Origin: Aromatoleum anaerobium
GTDB taxonomy: Bacteria; Pseudomonadota; Gammaproteobacteria; Burkholderiales; Rhodocyclaceae
Reading direction: 5' to 3'
Length of the DNA: 64,000 bases
Assembly: GCF_012910705.2 (NCBI RefSeq)
Contig: NZ_WTVG02000038.1
Coordinates: 310,001 to 374,000 of the forward strand
The notes under the pieces are model-generated. The model made no database searches. It was not told where the DNA came from and worked only from the letters and a program-made list of their open reading frames with translations. A program made the translations under genes and the position numbers. Positions 43,821 through 52,767 of the stretch are shown in pieces. Every line of letters begins with the position of its first letter. The first letter of the stretch is position 1.

Positions 43821-46187
43821 ATGTTCCGCGCTCTTCGCTTCCTCTTCGCGCTGCCGCTGGTCCTGCTTCTGGCGGGTAGCGCGTGGGCCGACCCGCCCGG
43901 CCGGGTCGGGCGCCTGGCGCTGATCGACGGCGAAGTCTCACTGCGCCCGGCCGACAGCCGGCGGTGGGAAAGCGCCAGCGTGAACTGGCCGCTGACTTCG
44001 GGCGATGCGCTCAGCACTGAAGCGGGCAGCCGCGCCGAAGTCCGCATCGGGTCGAGCGTGCTGCGCCTCGACGGCTCGACGTCCATCGACATTCGCCAGC
44101 TTGATGACGAGCGTATCCGCATCGAGCTCGAACGCGGCAGCGTCGCGATCCGGATTCGCAGCCGCGAAGCGGCGTCGGCGGTCGAGATCGAGACCCGCGA
44201 CGGCCTCGTCGTCGCCGACAAGCCGGGTCAATACCGCGTCGATTACGAGGACGCCGCGACAGTCCTGACGAACTACCGCGGCGGCGAGCTCGATTTCCGC
44301 TCGGAGGACAGCGACGTCGTCGTGACCGAAGGGCGGCGCGCGCGCGTGCTGTTTTCCGACCGCACCGAAGTGCGCTGGAGCGACCCGGAGCGGGACGATT
44401 TCTCCGACTGGACACTGGCCCGCGACGAGCGCGACGACCGGCTCGGCGAGCCGCGCCACGTGTCGCCCGAGATGACCGGCGCCGAGGACCTGTATGAATA
44501 CGGCGACTGGCGAACAGTCGACGATTACGGACCGGTGTGGTACCCGCGCAGCGTGCCGTCCGGTTGGGCCCCTTATCGTTCGGGGCGCTGGGTGCTGGTC
44601 CAGCCGTGGGGCTGGACCTGGGTCGACGAGGCGCCGTGGGGCTTCGCCCCGTTCCATTACGGTCGCTGGGTGATGATCGGCGGAACATGGGGCTGGGTGC
44701 CGGGCGCCTACGTTCCGCGGCCCGTGTACGCGCCTGCGCTCGTCGTGTGGATGGGCCTGCCGGGCGTGAGCATCAGCCTCTCATCCGGCTCGCTGCCGCA
44801 TATCGGCTGGTTCCCCCTCGGGCCGCGCGAAGTCTACGTTCCGAGCTACCGCCACAGCACGACCTACGTGCGCCGGATCAACATCACCCATGTCACCAAC
44901 GTCGTCCATATCGATCGGGCGACGCGGGAACCGCGGCACGCCCACTATGTGCATCGCGACCGGCGCGAAGCGGTGACGCTCGTGCCCGGCGAAGTCGTCA
45001 GGCATTCCCGCCCGGTCTTTCGTCATGCGCTGCGCGACGACGAGCGCAAAGGGCGCCCACCGCGCGCGGCAACTCCCGTCCCGCCGCTCGACCCGCGTCT
45101 TGTCGTCGAGCATGATCGGGTCGAACGCGCGACGCGGCCGCGGGACGAGGAGCGGCTGCGCGACGAGCAGGCGCGGCGCAGCGCCCGCCTGCGCGAAGCG
45201 GTCGAAGAGCGCCGGCAGCGGGAGCGCGCGTGGGGCCCGGAAGAACGGCGATTGCGCGACATGCCCGACGACGGACGCGGCCGCGAAGCGCCCCCCGGGC
45301 GCCGCATCGACGGCAGGGAACAGGAACCCGCCGGAACGGACGACGGGCAGCGGGTCGAGCGCGAACGGGAACGGGAACGCGAGCGTCGGCTCCCTTCCGC
45401 CCCGGAAGCACGGCCCCGTGACCCGATCCCGGCCATGCCGCAACGCGCGCCACAGCAGAACGCACGGGAGCTGCAACAGCGCCAGCAGGAACAGGAACAG
45501 CAGCGCCAGCAGCGGATGCAGCAGCAACGGGACGAGGAACAGCAGCAACAGGAACGCGCGCGCGAACAGTCGCAGCACCAGCGCGCGCTGGAGCAGCAGG
45601 AACAGCAGCGCCGTCAGACAATGGAGCGCCAGGCGGAACTCCGGCAGCGCCAGTCGCAGCAGCGCGAGCAGCAGGAACAGCTCCAGCGGCAGCAGCAGGA
45701 GCAGGAGCGGATGCAACGGCAGCAACGGGAACTGGATCAGCAGCGCCAACAGGGGATACAACAGCAACAGGAACAGCAGCGTCGTCAGGCCATGACGCGG
45801 CAGGAGGAACTCCGACAGCGCCAATCGCAGGAGCTCCAGCAGCAGCAGGAGCGCATGCAACAGCAGCAACAGCAGCAACGGGAACTGGAACAGCAACGCC
45901 AGCAGCGGATGCAGCAGCAACGGAACCAGGAACAGCAGCGCAGCCAGGCCATGGAGCGGCAGGAGGAACTGCGGCAGCGCCAGTCACAAGAGCGCGAGCG
46001 CCAGCTGCGCCAGCAACAGGACCCGTTGCAGCGACAGCAGCGGCAACTGGAACGACAGCGCGAGATGCAGGAGCGGCAGCAGAGCGAGCAGCGCAGGCAG
46101 ATGGAACGACGGGCGACGGGGAATGAAGGCGACGCGCCGCGCGGCGAGCGGCGACACCCGGGCGACGAGGGCAGGCCCGGCAATTGA
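43821..46187 (+). CDS. FecR-domain / DUF6600 protein with a long Gln/Arg-rich tail
   Basis: 788 residues from ATG 43821. The signal peptide is LRFLFALPLVLLLAGSAWA. A FecR domain covers ~30-140 (GRVGRLALIDGEVSLRPADSRRW). Trp/Tyr-rich repeats at ~225-310 (YPRSVPSGWAPYRSGRWVLVQPWGWTWVDEAPWGFAPFHYGRW) are the DUF6600 pattern. Residues ~430-788 are Arg/Glu, then mostly Gln/Arg/Glu with long QQQ runs, predicted disordered or coiled coil and highly basic. It is exported, so the tail would be periplasmic or external and could bind anionic polymers. Its stop overlaps the next possible start. Confidence 0.8.
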   Translation: MFRALRFLFALPLVLLLAGSAWADPPGRVGRLALIDGEVSLRPADSRRWESASVNWPLTSGDALSTEAGSRAEVRIGSSVLRLDGSTSIDIRQLDDERIRIELERGSVAIRIRSREAASAVEIETRDGLVVADKPGQYRVDYEDAATVLTNYRGGELDFRSEDSDVVVTEGRRARVLFSDRTEVRWSDPERDDFSDWTLARDERDDRLGEPRHVSPEMTGAEDLYEYGDWRTVDDYGPVWYPRSVPSGWAPYRSGRWVLVQPWGWTWVDEAPWGFAPFHYGRWVMIGGTWGWVPGAYVPRPVYAPALVVWMGLPGVSISLSSGSLPHIGWFPLGPREVYVPSYRHSTTYVRRINITHVTNVVHIDRATREPRHAHYVHRDRREAVTLVPGEVVRHSRPVFRHALRDDERKGRPPRAATPVPPLDPRLVVEHDRVERATRPRDEERLRDEQARRSARLREAVEERRQRERAWGPEERRLRDMPDDGRGREAPPGRRIDGREQEPAGTDDGQRVERERERERERRLPSAPEARPRDPIPAMPQRAPQQNARELQQRQQEQEQQRQQRMQQQRDEEQQQQERAREQSQHQRALEQQEQQRRQTMERQAELRQRQSQQREQQEQLQRQQQEQERMQRQQRELDQQRQQGIQQQQEQQRRQAMTRQEELRQRQSQELQQQQERMQQQQQQQRELEQQRQQRMQQQRNQEQQRSQAMERQEELRQRQSQERERQLRQQQDPLQRQQRQLERQREMQERQQSEQRRQMERRATGNEGDAPRGERRHPGDEGRPGN
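45430..46085 (+). repeat. CAG/CAA-rich degenerate repeat tract
   Basis: About 650 bp of nearly uninterrupted CAG, CAA, CGC, GAA and GAG codons, with near-repeats such as the two QQRRQxMxRQxELRQRQSQ blocks. The tract is degenerate rather than an exact microsatellite. It encodes the Gln/Arg tail of the FecR-domain protein. Confidence 0.85.
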
Positions 46188-46243
46188 TGGACCTGCCCCG
46201 TTGCGCTCGCTGCGGCAAGGCTCTATCTTTGCCGGCTCCACGA

Positions 46244-46738
46244 ATGTCGTCGCCCATGTCACCTCACCCCGCCGGACTCCGACCTCCGCTGCGCTCCGTC
46301 CGCGACCGGATCCGCCAAGTCGTGCTGTTCGAGTTGGGCGGGCTGGCGCTGGTCACTCCGCCTTTCGCCTGGGCGAGCGGCGTGCCGCTGTCCGATTCGA
46401 TCGGCCTGCTGGCGCTGATCGCGCTGCTCGCGGCGGCGTGGAATGCCGCGTACAACACCTGCTTTGACGGCATCGAGGCGAAGCTCGCCGGACGGACGGC
46501 CGATCGCCGGCCGCTCCCGCTGCGCATCGCGCATGCGATCGGCTTCGAAGGCGGACTGCTGCTGATGAGCCTGCCGATCATCACGGCCTGGACTGGCATG
46601 GGCTGGATCGAGGCGCTGGTCGCGGACCTCGGGCTCGCGACCGCCTACGTGCTGTACGCCTTCGCGTTCAACCTCGGGTACGACCGCGCGTTCCCGATCG
46701 AACCGCAGCGCTGCGGATCGCTTTCCAGTGCCCGGTAA
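46244..46738 (+). CDS. PACE-family (chlorhexidine-type) efflux transporter
   Basis: About 164 residues from ATG 46244, with alternatives at 46187 and 46256. Two tandem bacterial transmembrane pair domains give four helices: [50 protein letters not shown], then [28 protein letters not shown] and the last helix ending [13 protein letters not shown]. The E in VLFE and EGG positions and the WNxxYN motif are typical of PACE proteins, which export biguanides or polyamines by proton exchange. The last bases overlap murB by 11 bp. Confidence 0.85.
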   Translation: MSSPMSPHPAGLRPPLRSVRDRIRQVVLFELGGLALVTPPFAWASGVPLSDSIGLLALIALLAAAWNAAYNTCFDGIEAKLAGRTADRRPLPLRIAHAIGFEGGLLLMSLPIITAWTGMGWIEALVADLGLATAYVLYAFAFNLGYDRAFPIEPQRCGSLSSAR

Positions 46739-47774
46739 CCGCGGCGCTGTGCCGCTGCCGGCGCTCGAAACCCACGCCGACCTGCAGGCTCTCAACACTT
46801 TCGGGCTCCCGGCGCGCGCCGAGCGCCTCGCGCTCATCGAGCATCCGGCGCAACTCGCCGCGCTGCTCGCGCAACCCGACTGGGCAGAGGCGCCGCGGCT
46901 CGTGCTCGGCGGCGGCAGCAACCTGGTATTGAGCGGCGATTTCCACGGGCTCGTACTGAAAGTCGCGATCGGCGGACGCCGGCTCGTCGGCGACGACGAC
47001 GACGCGTGGTACGTCGAGGCCGGCGCCGGAGAAAACTGGCACGACTTCGTGCGCTGGACGCTCGCGCAAGGCTGGCCGGGGCTGGAGAACCTGTCGCTCA
47101 TTCCCGGCACCGTCGGCGCGGCCCCGATCCAGAACATCGGCGCGTACGGGCTCGAAATCGCCGAACGCTTCGCGTCGCTCGCCGCCGTGTCGCTCGAAAC
47201 CGGCGCGAGCTTCCGGCTGAATGCCGCCGACTGCCGCTTCGGTTATCGCGACAGCATTTTCAAGCACGACCTGGCGGGCCGCGCGCTCGTCACGTCGGTC
47301 ACTTTCCGCCTGCCCAAGCGCTGGCTGCCGGTCACCCGCTACGCGGACGTCGCGGACGAACTCGCCGCGCGCGGGAGCGTCGCGCCGCGTCCGCTCGACA
47401 TTTCCGACGCCGTGATCGCGATCCGCCGGCGCAAGCTGCCCGACCCGGCAGCGCTCGGCAATGCCGGCAGCTTCTTCAAGAACCCGGTCGTCGACGCGGC
47501 GACGCTCGAACGTCTCGTCGCCCGCCACCCCGGGCTGCCGCACTACCTGCAGCCCGACGGCAGCGTGAAGCTCGCCGCCGGCTGGCTGATCGACCGCTGC
47601 GGCTGGAAGGGGCGCGACCTGGGCCCGGTCGGCGTGTATGAAAGGCAGGCACTGGTGCTCGTCAACCGCGGCGGGGCGACCGGCGCGGACGTCCGGCGCA
47701 TTGCGCAGGCGATCCAGGACGACGTTTCGCGGCGCTTCGGCGTGGATCTCGAACCCGAGCCCGTCTTCGTCTGA
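46728..47774 (+). CDS. murB: UDP-N-acetylenolpyruvoylglucosamine reductase
   Basis: 348 residues, type I (E. coli-like) MurB. FAD-binding [11 protein letters not shown] lies near residue 60, [24 protein letters not shown] contains the substrate/FAD loop, [10 protein letters not shown] includes the catalytic Ser, and EPEPVFV is at the end. It makes UDP-MurNAc with NADPH. The start is GTG 46728, overlapping the PACE gene by 11 bp; GTG 46747 is out of frame and not an alternative. Confidence 0.94.
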   Translation: MPGNRGAVPLPALETHADLQALNTFGLPARAERLALIEHPAQLAALLAQPDWAEAPRLVLGGGSNLVLSGDFHGLVLKVAIGGRRLVGDDDDAWYVEAGAGENWHDFVRWTLAQGWPGLENLSLIPGTVGAAPIQNIGAYGLEIAERFASLAAVSLETGASFRLNAADCRFGYRDSIFKHDLAGRALVTSVTFRLPKRWLPVTRYADVADELAARGSVAPRPLDISDAVIAIRRRKLPDPAALGNAGSFFKNPVVDAATLERLVARHPGLPHYLQPDGSVKLAAGWLIDRCGWKGRDLGPVGVYERQALVLVNRGGATGADVRRIAQAIQDDVSRRFGVDLEPEPVFV

Positions 47775-47862
47775 AACACGGCGTTCCCGGCAAGCCGGGA
47801 TTGAGTATCCGAATGTAATGGGCTCTTGAATGTAACCGAGTCTCTTCCATACTCTGCGCCCT

Positions 47863-48531
47863 ATGGATACGCTCCAATGCTCATTCTGTAGCCACGAGAA
47901 CCCGGCGACCGCGAAGTTCTGCAATGCCTGCGGTTCCCTGCTGAACCTGCAGTTGTGCAAGCATTGCGGCGCCATCGATCACGCTTCGGCGACCGCCTGC
48001 TACAAGTGCGGGGCTTCATTCGCGACCGGCGACGAGGCGAGCATGCGGCCCGGGGCGACCGGCGACGAAACCGCCGATACCGCGATGAACCCGGGTTTCC
48101 CGCACCAACCTGCCCGGCCGCAAGCGTCGCGCAGCATGAAGCCGGCCGACGATCCCGGCGAACGCCTGTCCAGCCCCTGGACGAGAGCGCTGGCGGTGGT
48201 CATTTTCGTCATCGGCGCCGCGATTCTTTACCGCATCTACTCGACCGGCGGCGAGTCGACGAGCGTGGCACCGGACGCCGCCTTGCCTTCCACCGCCCCG
48301 GTCGACGCCACGCTCCGGGCCGTCCCGCCCTCTTCCGCGCCGGCCGACGCCGGCGCGGTGTCGATCGCGCCTCCCCCGCTCGCGCCGGGATCAGCGACGA
48401 ACGAGGAAGCGCTCGCGGCAGAGCCGGCGCCGCCCGCGGCCAGGACAGAACCTTCGGCACCCGCCGACAACGCCCGAGCGCCGCCCTATCCCTGCACTCC
48501 TGCAGTCGCCGCACTCGGACTATGCAACTGA
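47863..48531 (+). CDS. Double zinc-ribbon membrane protein with C-terminal LGLC tag
   Basis: 222 residues. Two N-terminal zinc ribbons use C6-C9/C20-C23 and C32-C35/C46-C49. One TM helix lies at ~108-126 (ALAVVIFVIGAAILYRIY). The following ~95 residues are Ala/Pro/Ser-rich. The protein ends PCTPAVAALGLCN, with Cys 211 and Cys 221. Topology should place the zinc ribbons in the cytoplasm and the tag in the periplasm. Function unknown. Before the IS1182-type element arrived, the next gene would have been the TAXI protein at 50090, which has the same C-terminal pattern. Confidence 0.75.
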   Translation: MDTLQCSFCSHENPATAKFCNACGSLLNLQLCKHCGAIDHASATACYKCGASFATGDEASMRPGATGDETADTAMNPGFPHQPARPQASRSMKPADDPGERLSSPWTRALAVVIFVIGAAILYRIYSTGGESTSVAPDAALPSTAPVDATLRAVPPSSAPADAGAVSIAPPPLAPGSATNEEALAAEPAPPAARTEPSAPADNARAPPYPCTPAVAALGLCN

Positions 48532-48542
48532 GTGCAACTGAG
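48523..48542. repeat. Tandem 10-bp duplication at the IS1182 left junction
   Basis: TGCAACTGAG occurs twice in direct succession, covering the stop codon of the zinc-ribbon gene and running into the first base of the insertion element. Confidence 0.7.
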
Positions 48543-50060
48543 AGGCTGTGAAAAATCCCCGGCCAGTTATATGCCTTTGGTATAATTAGGTCTTGCTACG
48601 AGGTCTGGATTTGCGCCGATGACGAAGACGCGAGCACGGGTGCTGCTGCCCAACCGGGGGCAGATGGAGTTTCGGGCGAGTGACCTGGAGTCACTGCTGC
48701 CGGAGGGGCATCGGGCGCGCCTGGTGTGGGCGTACGTCGAGCGGCAAGACCTGTCACGGTTCTACGCCGGGATTCGTGCGGTCGATGGCGGGGTGGGCCG
48801 CTCGGCAATCGCGCCGGAGATTTTGCTGGCGCTGTGGTTGTACGCCACGCTCGACGGGGTGGGCAGCGCGCGGGCGGTGTCACGGCTGATCGAATCGCAT
48901 GACGCCTACCGCTGGTTGTGCGGCGGGGTTCAGGTCAATCACCACACCCTTTCGGACTTTCGCAAGGATCAGGGCGAAGGGCTGGACGAGTTGTTGAGTG
49001 TGAGCATCGCCAGCCTGATGGCGGCCGGGGTAGTCAAGCTCAAACAGGTGGCGCAGGACGGGATGCGTGTGCGCGCCAGCGCCGGGGCGGGCTCGTTTCG
49101 CCGCAAGGAGAAGCTCGAAGGCTACCTGGAGGCGGCGCGTGCCGAAGTCGCGCGGCTCAAAGCCGAGGTGGAGGCGGACCCGGGAGAGGCCGAACGGGCG
49201 CGGGAAGCGGCCCGGCTACGGGCGGCGAAAGAGCGTGAAGCGCGTCTTGAGAAGGCGCTGGCGCGGCTGCCCGAGATCGAAGCGATCAAGCAGCGGCAAG
49301 GCAAAAACCCCGACCAGGCGCGCGCGTCGATGACCGATGCCGAAGCGACGGTGATGAAGATGGGCGACGGCGGCTTTCGGCCGGCGTACAACCCGCAACT
49401 GGCGAGCGACGCCGACTCGCTGGTGATCGTGGGGGTCGAGGTGGCCACCGTCGGCAGCGACCAAGGGCAGATGGTGCCGATGATCGAGCAGGTCACCGCG
49501 CGCTGCGGTCGGCTGCCCGAAGCCTGGCTGGTCGATGGCGGCTACGTCGGACACGAGCAGATCGAGCAGGCGAGCCAAAGCACCGTCGTCTATGGGCCGG
49601 TGCCGCAACCCAAGAACAAGGCGGTCGATCCTCACCAGGCGAAGGCCGGCGACAGCGAAGCGGTGGCGGCCTGGCGGCAACGGATGGGCACGGACGAGGC
49701 GAAGGTCATTTACAAGCGGCGAGCGGCAACGGCCGAATGCGTCAATGCGCACAGCCGCAACCGCGGCCTGCAGCAGTTCCGGGTGCGGGGTCTGGCGAAG
49801 GTCAAGTGTGTGATGCTGATCTTTGCTTTGGCGCACAACCTGATGCGCATGGTCAGCCTCGCACCGGAATTGCTCGGGGTAGGGATAGGTGCGTCTGCCG
49901 TTCCCGGAATCGGGGTTTAAGGGGCGAAAAATGGGGAAAAACGTCAAATGAACCGTCGATAGCAGCACAAACGGTGCAAAAACCCTATCGCGCCCAGCAA
50001 AACGGCGTTAACCCCGCTCGCGCGTCTAATCGGTCCTGCGAACGAAAGATTCACAAACTC
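48542..50060 (+). mobile_element. IS1182-family insertion element
   Basis: About 1,519 bp. The imperfect terminal inverted repeats start GAGGCTGTGAA on the left and GAGTTTGTGAA (reverse complement of the right end), sharing 9 of 11 bases. TGA is present directly outside both ends and may be the target duplication, though the family often makes a longer one. It contains one intact transposase gene at 48619-49920 and a 140-bp non-coding right part. The boundaries are by eye. Confidence 0.75.
48619..49920 (+). CDS. IS1182-family DDE transposase
   Basis: 433 residues, apparently intact. The N-terminal DUF772-type DNA-binding domain holds LLPEGHRARLVWAYVERQDLSRFY and YRWLCGGVQVNHHTLSDFRK. The catalytic acids are likely in AQDGMRVRA, LVDGGYVG and AATAECVNAHSRNRG. 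A charged coiled coil lies at ~155-230 (EARLEKALARLPEIEAIKQRQ), as in this family. It is in the same direction as its neighbours, so outward transcription could reach the TAXI gene. Confidence 0.93.
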   Translation: MTKTRARVLLPNRGQMEFRASDLESLLPEGHRARLVWAYVERQDLSRFYAGIRAVDGGVGRSAIAPEILLALWLYATLDGVGSARAVSRLIESHDAYRWLCGGVQVNHHTLSDFRKDQGEGLDELLSVSIASLMAAGVVKLKQVAQDGMRVRASAGAGSFRRKEKLEGYLEAARAEVARLKAEVEADPGEAERAREAARLRAAKEREARLEKALARLPEIEAIKQRQGKNPDQARASMTDAEATVMKMGDGGFRPAYNPQLASDADSLVIVGVEVATVGSDQGQMVPMIEQVTARCGRLPEAWLVDGGYVGHEQIEQASQSTVVYGPVPQPKNKAVDPHQAKAGDSEAVAAWRQRMGTDEAKVIYKRRAATAECVNAHSRNRGLQQFRVRGLAKVKCVMLIFALAHNLMRMVSLAPELLGVGIGASAVPGIGV

Positions 50061-50089
50061 TGAGCATTCAGGCAAAAAGGGGAACCAAA

Positions 50090-51139
50090 ATGCGGGTATC
50101 GGCGATCGGCATCGTGGCATGCACCTTCCTGGCCCTCCAGCCTCCGGCAGCATCGGCGGCGGCGGAGTTCAAGATCGTGACCGCCTCGGAGCGCGGCACC
50201 TACATCCAGATCGGCCGCGACATCGCGAAGTTCGTCGCGCCGGAAGCGAACATCGCGCTCGAGGTGCTGCCGTCGGCCGGCTCGGCCGAAAACGTGCGAC
50301 GCCTGCGCTACGAGCCCGGCGTGAAGTTCGCGATGGTGCAGTCGGACGTCTATCAGGCGTTCCTCGATCAGGCGCAGGAGGGCAACGTCGCCGCGGCCCG
50401 CATGCTGCATCCGCTGCGCGTGATCATGCCGCTGTACAACGAGGAGATCTACTTCATCACGCGGGCCGACACCCCGGCCGAATTCATCCACGAAATAAAG
50501 GACGCGAAAATCAACGTCGGCCCGGTAGGCAGCGGCACCGCGCTGTCGGCGACGACGCTGTACCGGCTGATGTTCGGCAAACCGATCGCCGAGGAAAACA
50601 CCAGCTACCTTTCGAACGAGGACGCGCTCGTCAAGCTGTTGACCGAAAAAACGCTCGATGTCGTCGTCGTCGTCGCCGGGCAGCCGGCGAAGCTCCTGAC
50701 CGACATGAAACCCGAGGCGCGGCAGTTCATCAAGCTGCTCAAGCTCGATCCCAACCACAGCACGGCCCGGGCCGCGCTGCGCACGTATTTCCCGGCGACC
50801 GTACGCGCCGCGAACTATCCCAACGTGCTGACCGAGGACGTCCCCGGCCTCGCCGTCAAGGCGTTCCTCGTGACCTACGATTACAATCGCCCCGAGACGA
50901 TCCGTTACCTGACCAAATTCGCCGAATCGCTGTGCCACAATTTCCCGCGGCTGCGCACCGAAGGCCATCCGAAGTGGAATGAAGTCGAGCTTTCGCTGCC
51001 GGCGCTGGGCAAGGGCTGGTCCTACTTTCCGCCGATGGAGCGACACCTGCGCGCATGCCCGGCGATGACGGCGGCGTCGCAGGCCGTGAAGCGGAGGCAG
51101 TGCTCGCAGCAGGAAAAGATTCTGGGCCTGTGCGAGTGA
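50090..51139 (+). CDS. TAXI-family TRAP solute-binding protein with C-terminal LGLC tag
   Basis: 349 residues. The signal peptide is VSAIGIVACTFLALQPPAASA. The TAXI fold is shown by FKIVTASERGTYIQIGRDIAKFV, VLPSAGSAENVRRLRY, VQSDVYQAF and INVGPVGSGTALSATTLYRLMFG. Family members bind glutamate or other acids for TRAP permeases, but no permease gene is nearby, so it may sense or scavenge. The extra C-terminus holds CSQQEKILGLCE (Cys 338 and 348), matching the zinc-ribbon protein across the IS1182-type element. The start is 30 bp after the element. Confidence 0.85.
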   Translation: MRVSAIGIVACTFLALQPPAASAAAEFKIVTASERGTYIQIGRDIAKFVAPEANIALEVLPSAGSAENVRRLRYEPGVKFAMVQSDVYQAFLDQAQEGNVAAARMLHPLRVIMPLYNEEIYFITRADTPAEFIHEIKDAKINVGPVGSGTALSATTLYRLMFGKPIAEENTSYLSNEDALVKLLTEKTLDVVVVVAGQPAKLLTDMKPEARQFIKLLKLDPNHSTARAALRTYFPATVRAANYPNVLTEDVPGLAVKAFLVTYDYNRPETIRYLTKFAESLCHNFPRLRTEGHPKWNEVELSLPALGKGWSYFPPMERHLRACPAMTAASQAVKRRQCSQQEKILGLCE

Positions 51140-51269
51140 GCGACGGCCCGCGGTGGAGAACTCGCGGAGGAAATCCCGGAGCCGCGGAAAATAGTTCAGG
51201 CAGCCAGGGGCGGCCGGGTTAAGCTTTTCGACCGATGAGTCGCTCCTGTCCTGCCTGCGCCGTACCGCG

Positions 51270-52229
51270 ATGCCTTCCGAATTCGACCTGATCCGCCGCC
51301 ACTTCACCCGCCCCGCCCGTCACACTGAGCTCGCCGTCGGCGATGACGCGGCGCTGTTCACGCCGCGGCCGGGCATGCAGCTCGCGACCTCGACCGACAT
51401 GCTGGTCGCCGGCACGCATTTCTTCGCCGACGCGGACCCCGAGGCGCTGGGCTGGAAAGCGCTGGCCGTCAACATCTCGGATCTCGCGGCGATGGGAGCC
51501 GAACCGCGCTGGGCGCTGCTCGCGCTCGCCCTGCCAGCCGCCGACGAAGCGTGGATCGAGGCGTTCGCGCGGGGCCTGTTCGCGTGCGCCGGGCGCTTCG
51601 GCGTCGACCTCGCGGGCGGCGACACGACGCGCGGCCCGCTGAACCTGTGTGTGACGATCATCGGTGAAGTGCCAACAGGCACGGCGATCACGCGCGCCGG
51701 CGCCCGCCCGGGCGACGACATCTGGATCACCGGCGAACCCGGCCGCGGTGCGCTCGGCCTCGCTTTCCTGCGCGGCGAGACGGCCCTCGATGCCGACGCC
51801 GTCGCGCCATGCATCGACGCGCTGCATCGCCCCCAACCGCGCGTCGCGGCCGGCCTCGCGCTGCACGGTGTCGCCCACGCGATGCTGGACGTCTCCGACG
51901 GGCTGGTCGGCGATCTCGCGCACATCCTCGAGGCTTCCGGCACCGGCGCGGTCCTCGACCTCGCCGCGCTGCCGCTCGGCGCGCTGCTCGCGGTCGGCGC
52001 CGACGTCGAATTCGCGCAGCGCTGCGTGCTCGGCGGCGGCGACGACTACGAGCTGCTATTCACCGCCGCCGCGGCGCAGCGCGAGCACCTCGGCGCGCTC
52101 GCCCGGCGGCTGGATCTGCCGTTCACACGCATCGGCACAATCACCGGCGACACCGGCCGCTTGCTGCTGCGGCACGCCGACGGCAGCGAACGCCCGCCGG
52201 CGTGCCGCAGCTACGATCATTTCGCCTGA
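51270..52229 (+). CDS. thiL: Thiamine-monophosphate kinase
   Basis: 319 residues, AIR-synthase fold. Signatures are FDLIRRHF at the start, VGDDAALFTPRPGMQLATSTDMLVAGTHFF (metal and ATP binding), AVNISDLAAMGAEPRWALLALALP, DLAGGDTTRGP and LDVSDGLVGDLAHIL. It phosphorylates thiamine monophosphate to the cofactor TPP. It is followed closely by pgpA, as in many betaproteobacteria. Confidence 0.95.
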   Translation: MPSEFDLIRRHFTRPARHTELAVGDDAALFTPRPGMQLATSTDMLVAGTHFFADADPEALGWKALAVNISDLAAMGAEPRWALLALALPAADEAWIEAFARGLFACAGRFGVDLAGGDTTRGPLNLCVTIIGEVPTGTAITRAGARPGDDIWITGEPGRGALGLAFLRGETALDADAVAPCIDALHRPQPRVAAGLALHGVAHAMLDVSDGLVGDLAHILEASGTGAVLDLAALPLGALLAVGADVEFAQRCVLGGGDDYELLFTAAAAQREHLGALARRLDLPFTRIGTITGDTGRLLLRHADGSERPPACRSYDHFA

Positions 52230-52283
52230 TTTTCATTGACGCTCCCGATGCTGTCACCTTCCCCTGCGCGACAAGGGCCCACG

Positions 52284-52766
52284 ATGATGCCCCCCTCGTA
52301 CCGCCTGCTCCTGAGCCATCCGGCCCATTTCATCTCCCTGGGCTTCGGCGCGGGGCTCGCGCCGCGCGCTCCCGGCACTGCCGGCACGCTCGTCGCCTGG
52401 CTGCTGTACCCGCTGCTGCGGGCACCGATCTCTGACTTCGTGTTCCTCGCGCTGCTGGCGAGTTTCTTCGTCGCCGGCCTGATCGCCGCTGACCGCACCG
52501 GCCGGGCCCTCGGCGTGCCCGACCACGGGGCGATCGTCTGGGACGAGATCGTCGCTTTCTGGCTGGTACTATTCTTCACCCCGGCGAGCCTGCTCTGGCA
52601 GAGCCTCGCGTTCGTGCTGTTCCGCTTTTTCGATATCGTCAAGCCGCAACCAATCCGGTGGGTGGACAGTCGCATCAAGGGTGGCTTGGGCGTGATGCTC
52701 GACGACGTGATCGCGGCCGGCTACGCCATTCTCGCGCTGGCTCTGCTGGTGCGTTTTTTTGGATGA
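52284..52766 (+). CDS. pgpA: Phosphatidylglycerophosphatase A
   Basis: 160 residues from ATG 52284, chosen by family length and AAGG upstream; TTG 52236 and ATG 52248 are in frame. The core is GFGAGLAPRAPGTAGTLVAWLLYPLL, then DHGAIVWDEIVAFWLVLFF and FRFFDIVKPQPIRWVD, with conserved acids. It removes phosphate from phosphatidylglycerol phosphate in the inner membrane. Three or four TM helices. It sits just before pncC. Confidence 0.92.
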   Translation: MMPPSYRLLLSHPAHFISLGFGAGLAPRAPGTAGTLVAWLLYPLLRAPISDFVFLALLASFFVAGLIAADRTGRALGVPDHGAIVWDEIVAFWLVLFFTPASLLWQSLAFVLFRFFDIVKPQPIRWVDSRIKGGLGVMLDDVIAAGYAILALALLVRFFG

Positions 52767-52767
52767 G

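Noticed and set aside
45430-46085. Possible CRISPR array or microsatellite in the repeat-rich stretch
   Set aside because: Units are irregular, there are no constant repeats with unique spacers, and the frame stays open as a Gln/Arg tail.
46187-46243. Zinc-ribbon-like N-terminal extension (CARCGKAL) on the PACE protein
   Set aside because: Only one Cys pair is present, PACE proteins do not carry such domains, and the extension is better read as non-coding sequence before ATG 46244.
47775-47862. Regulatory RNA between murB and the zinc-ribbon gene
   Set aside because: The stretch is short, shows no stable hairpin or conserved motif I recognise, and is enough only for a promoter.
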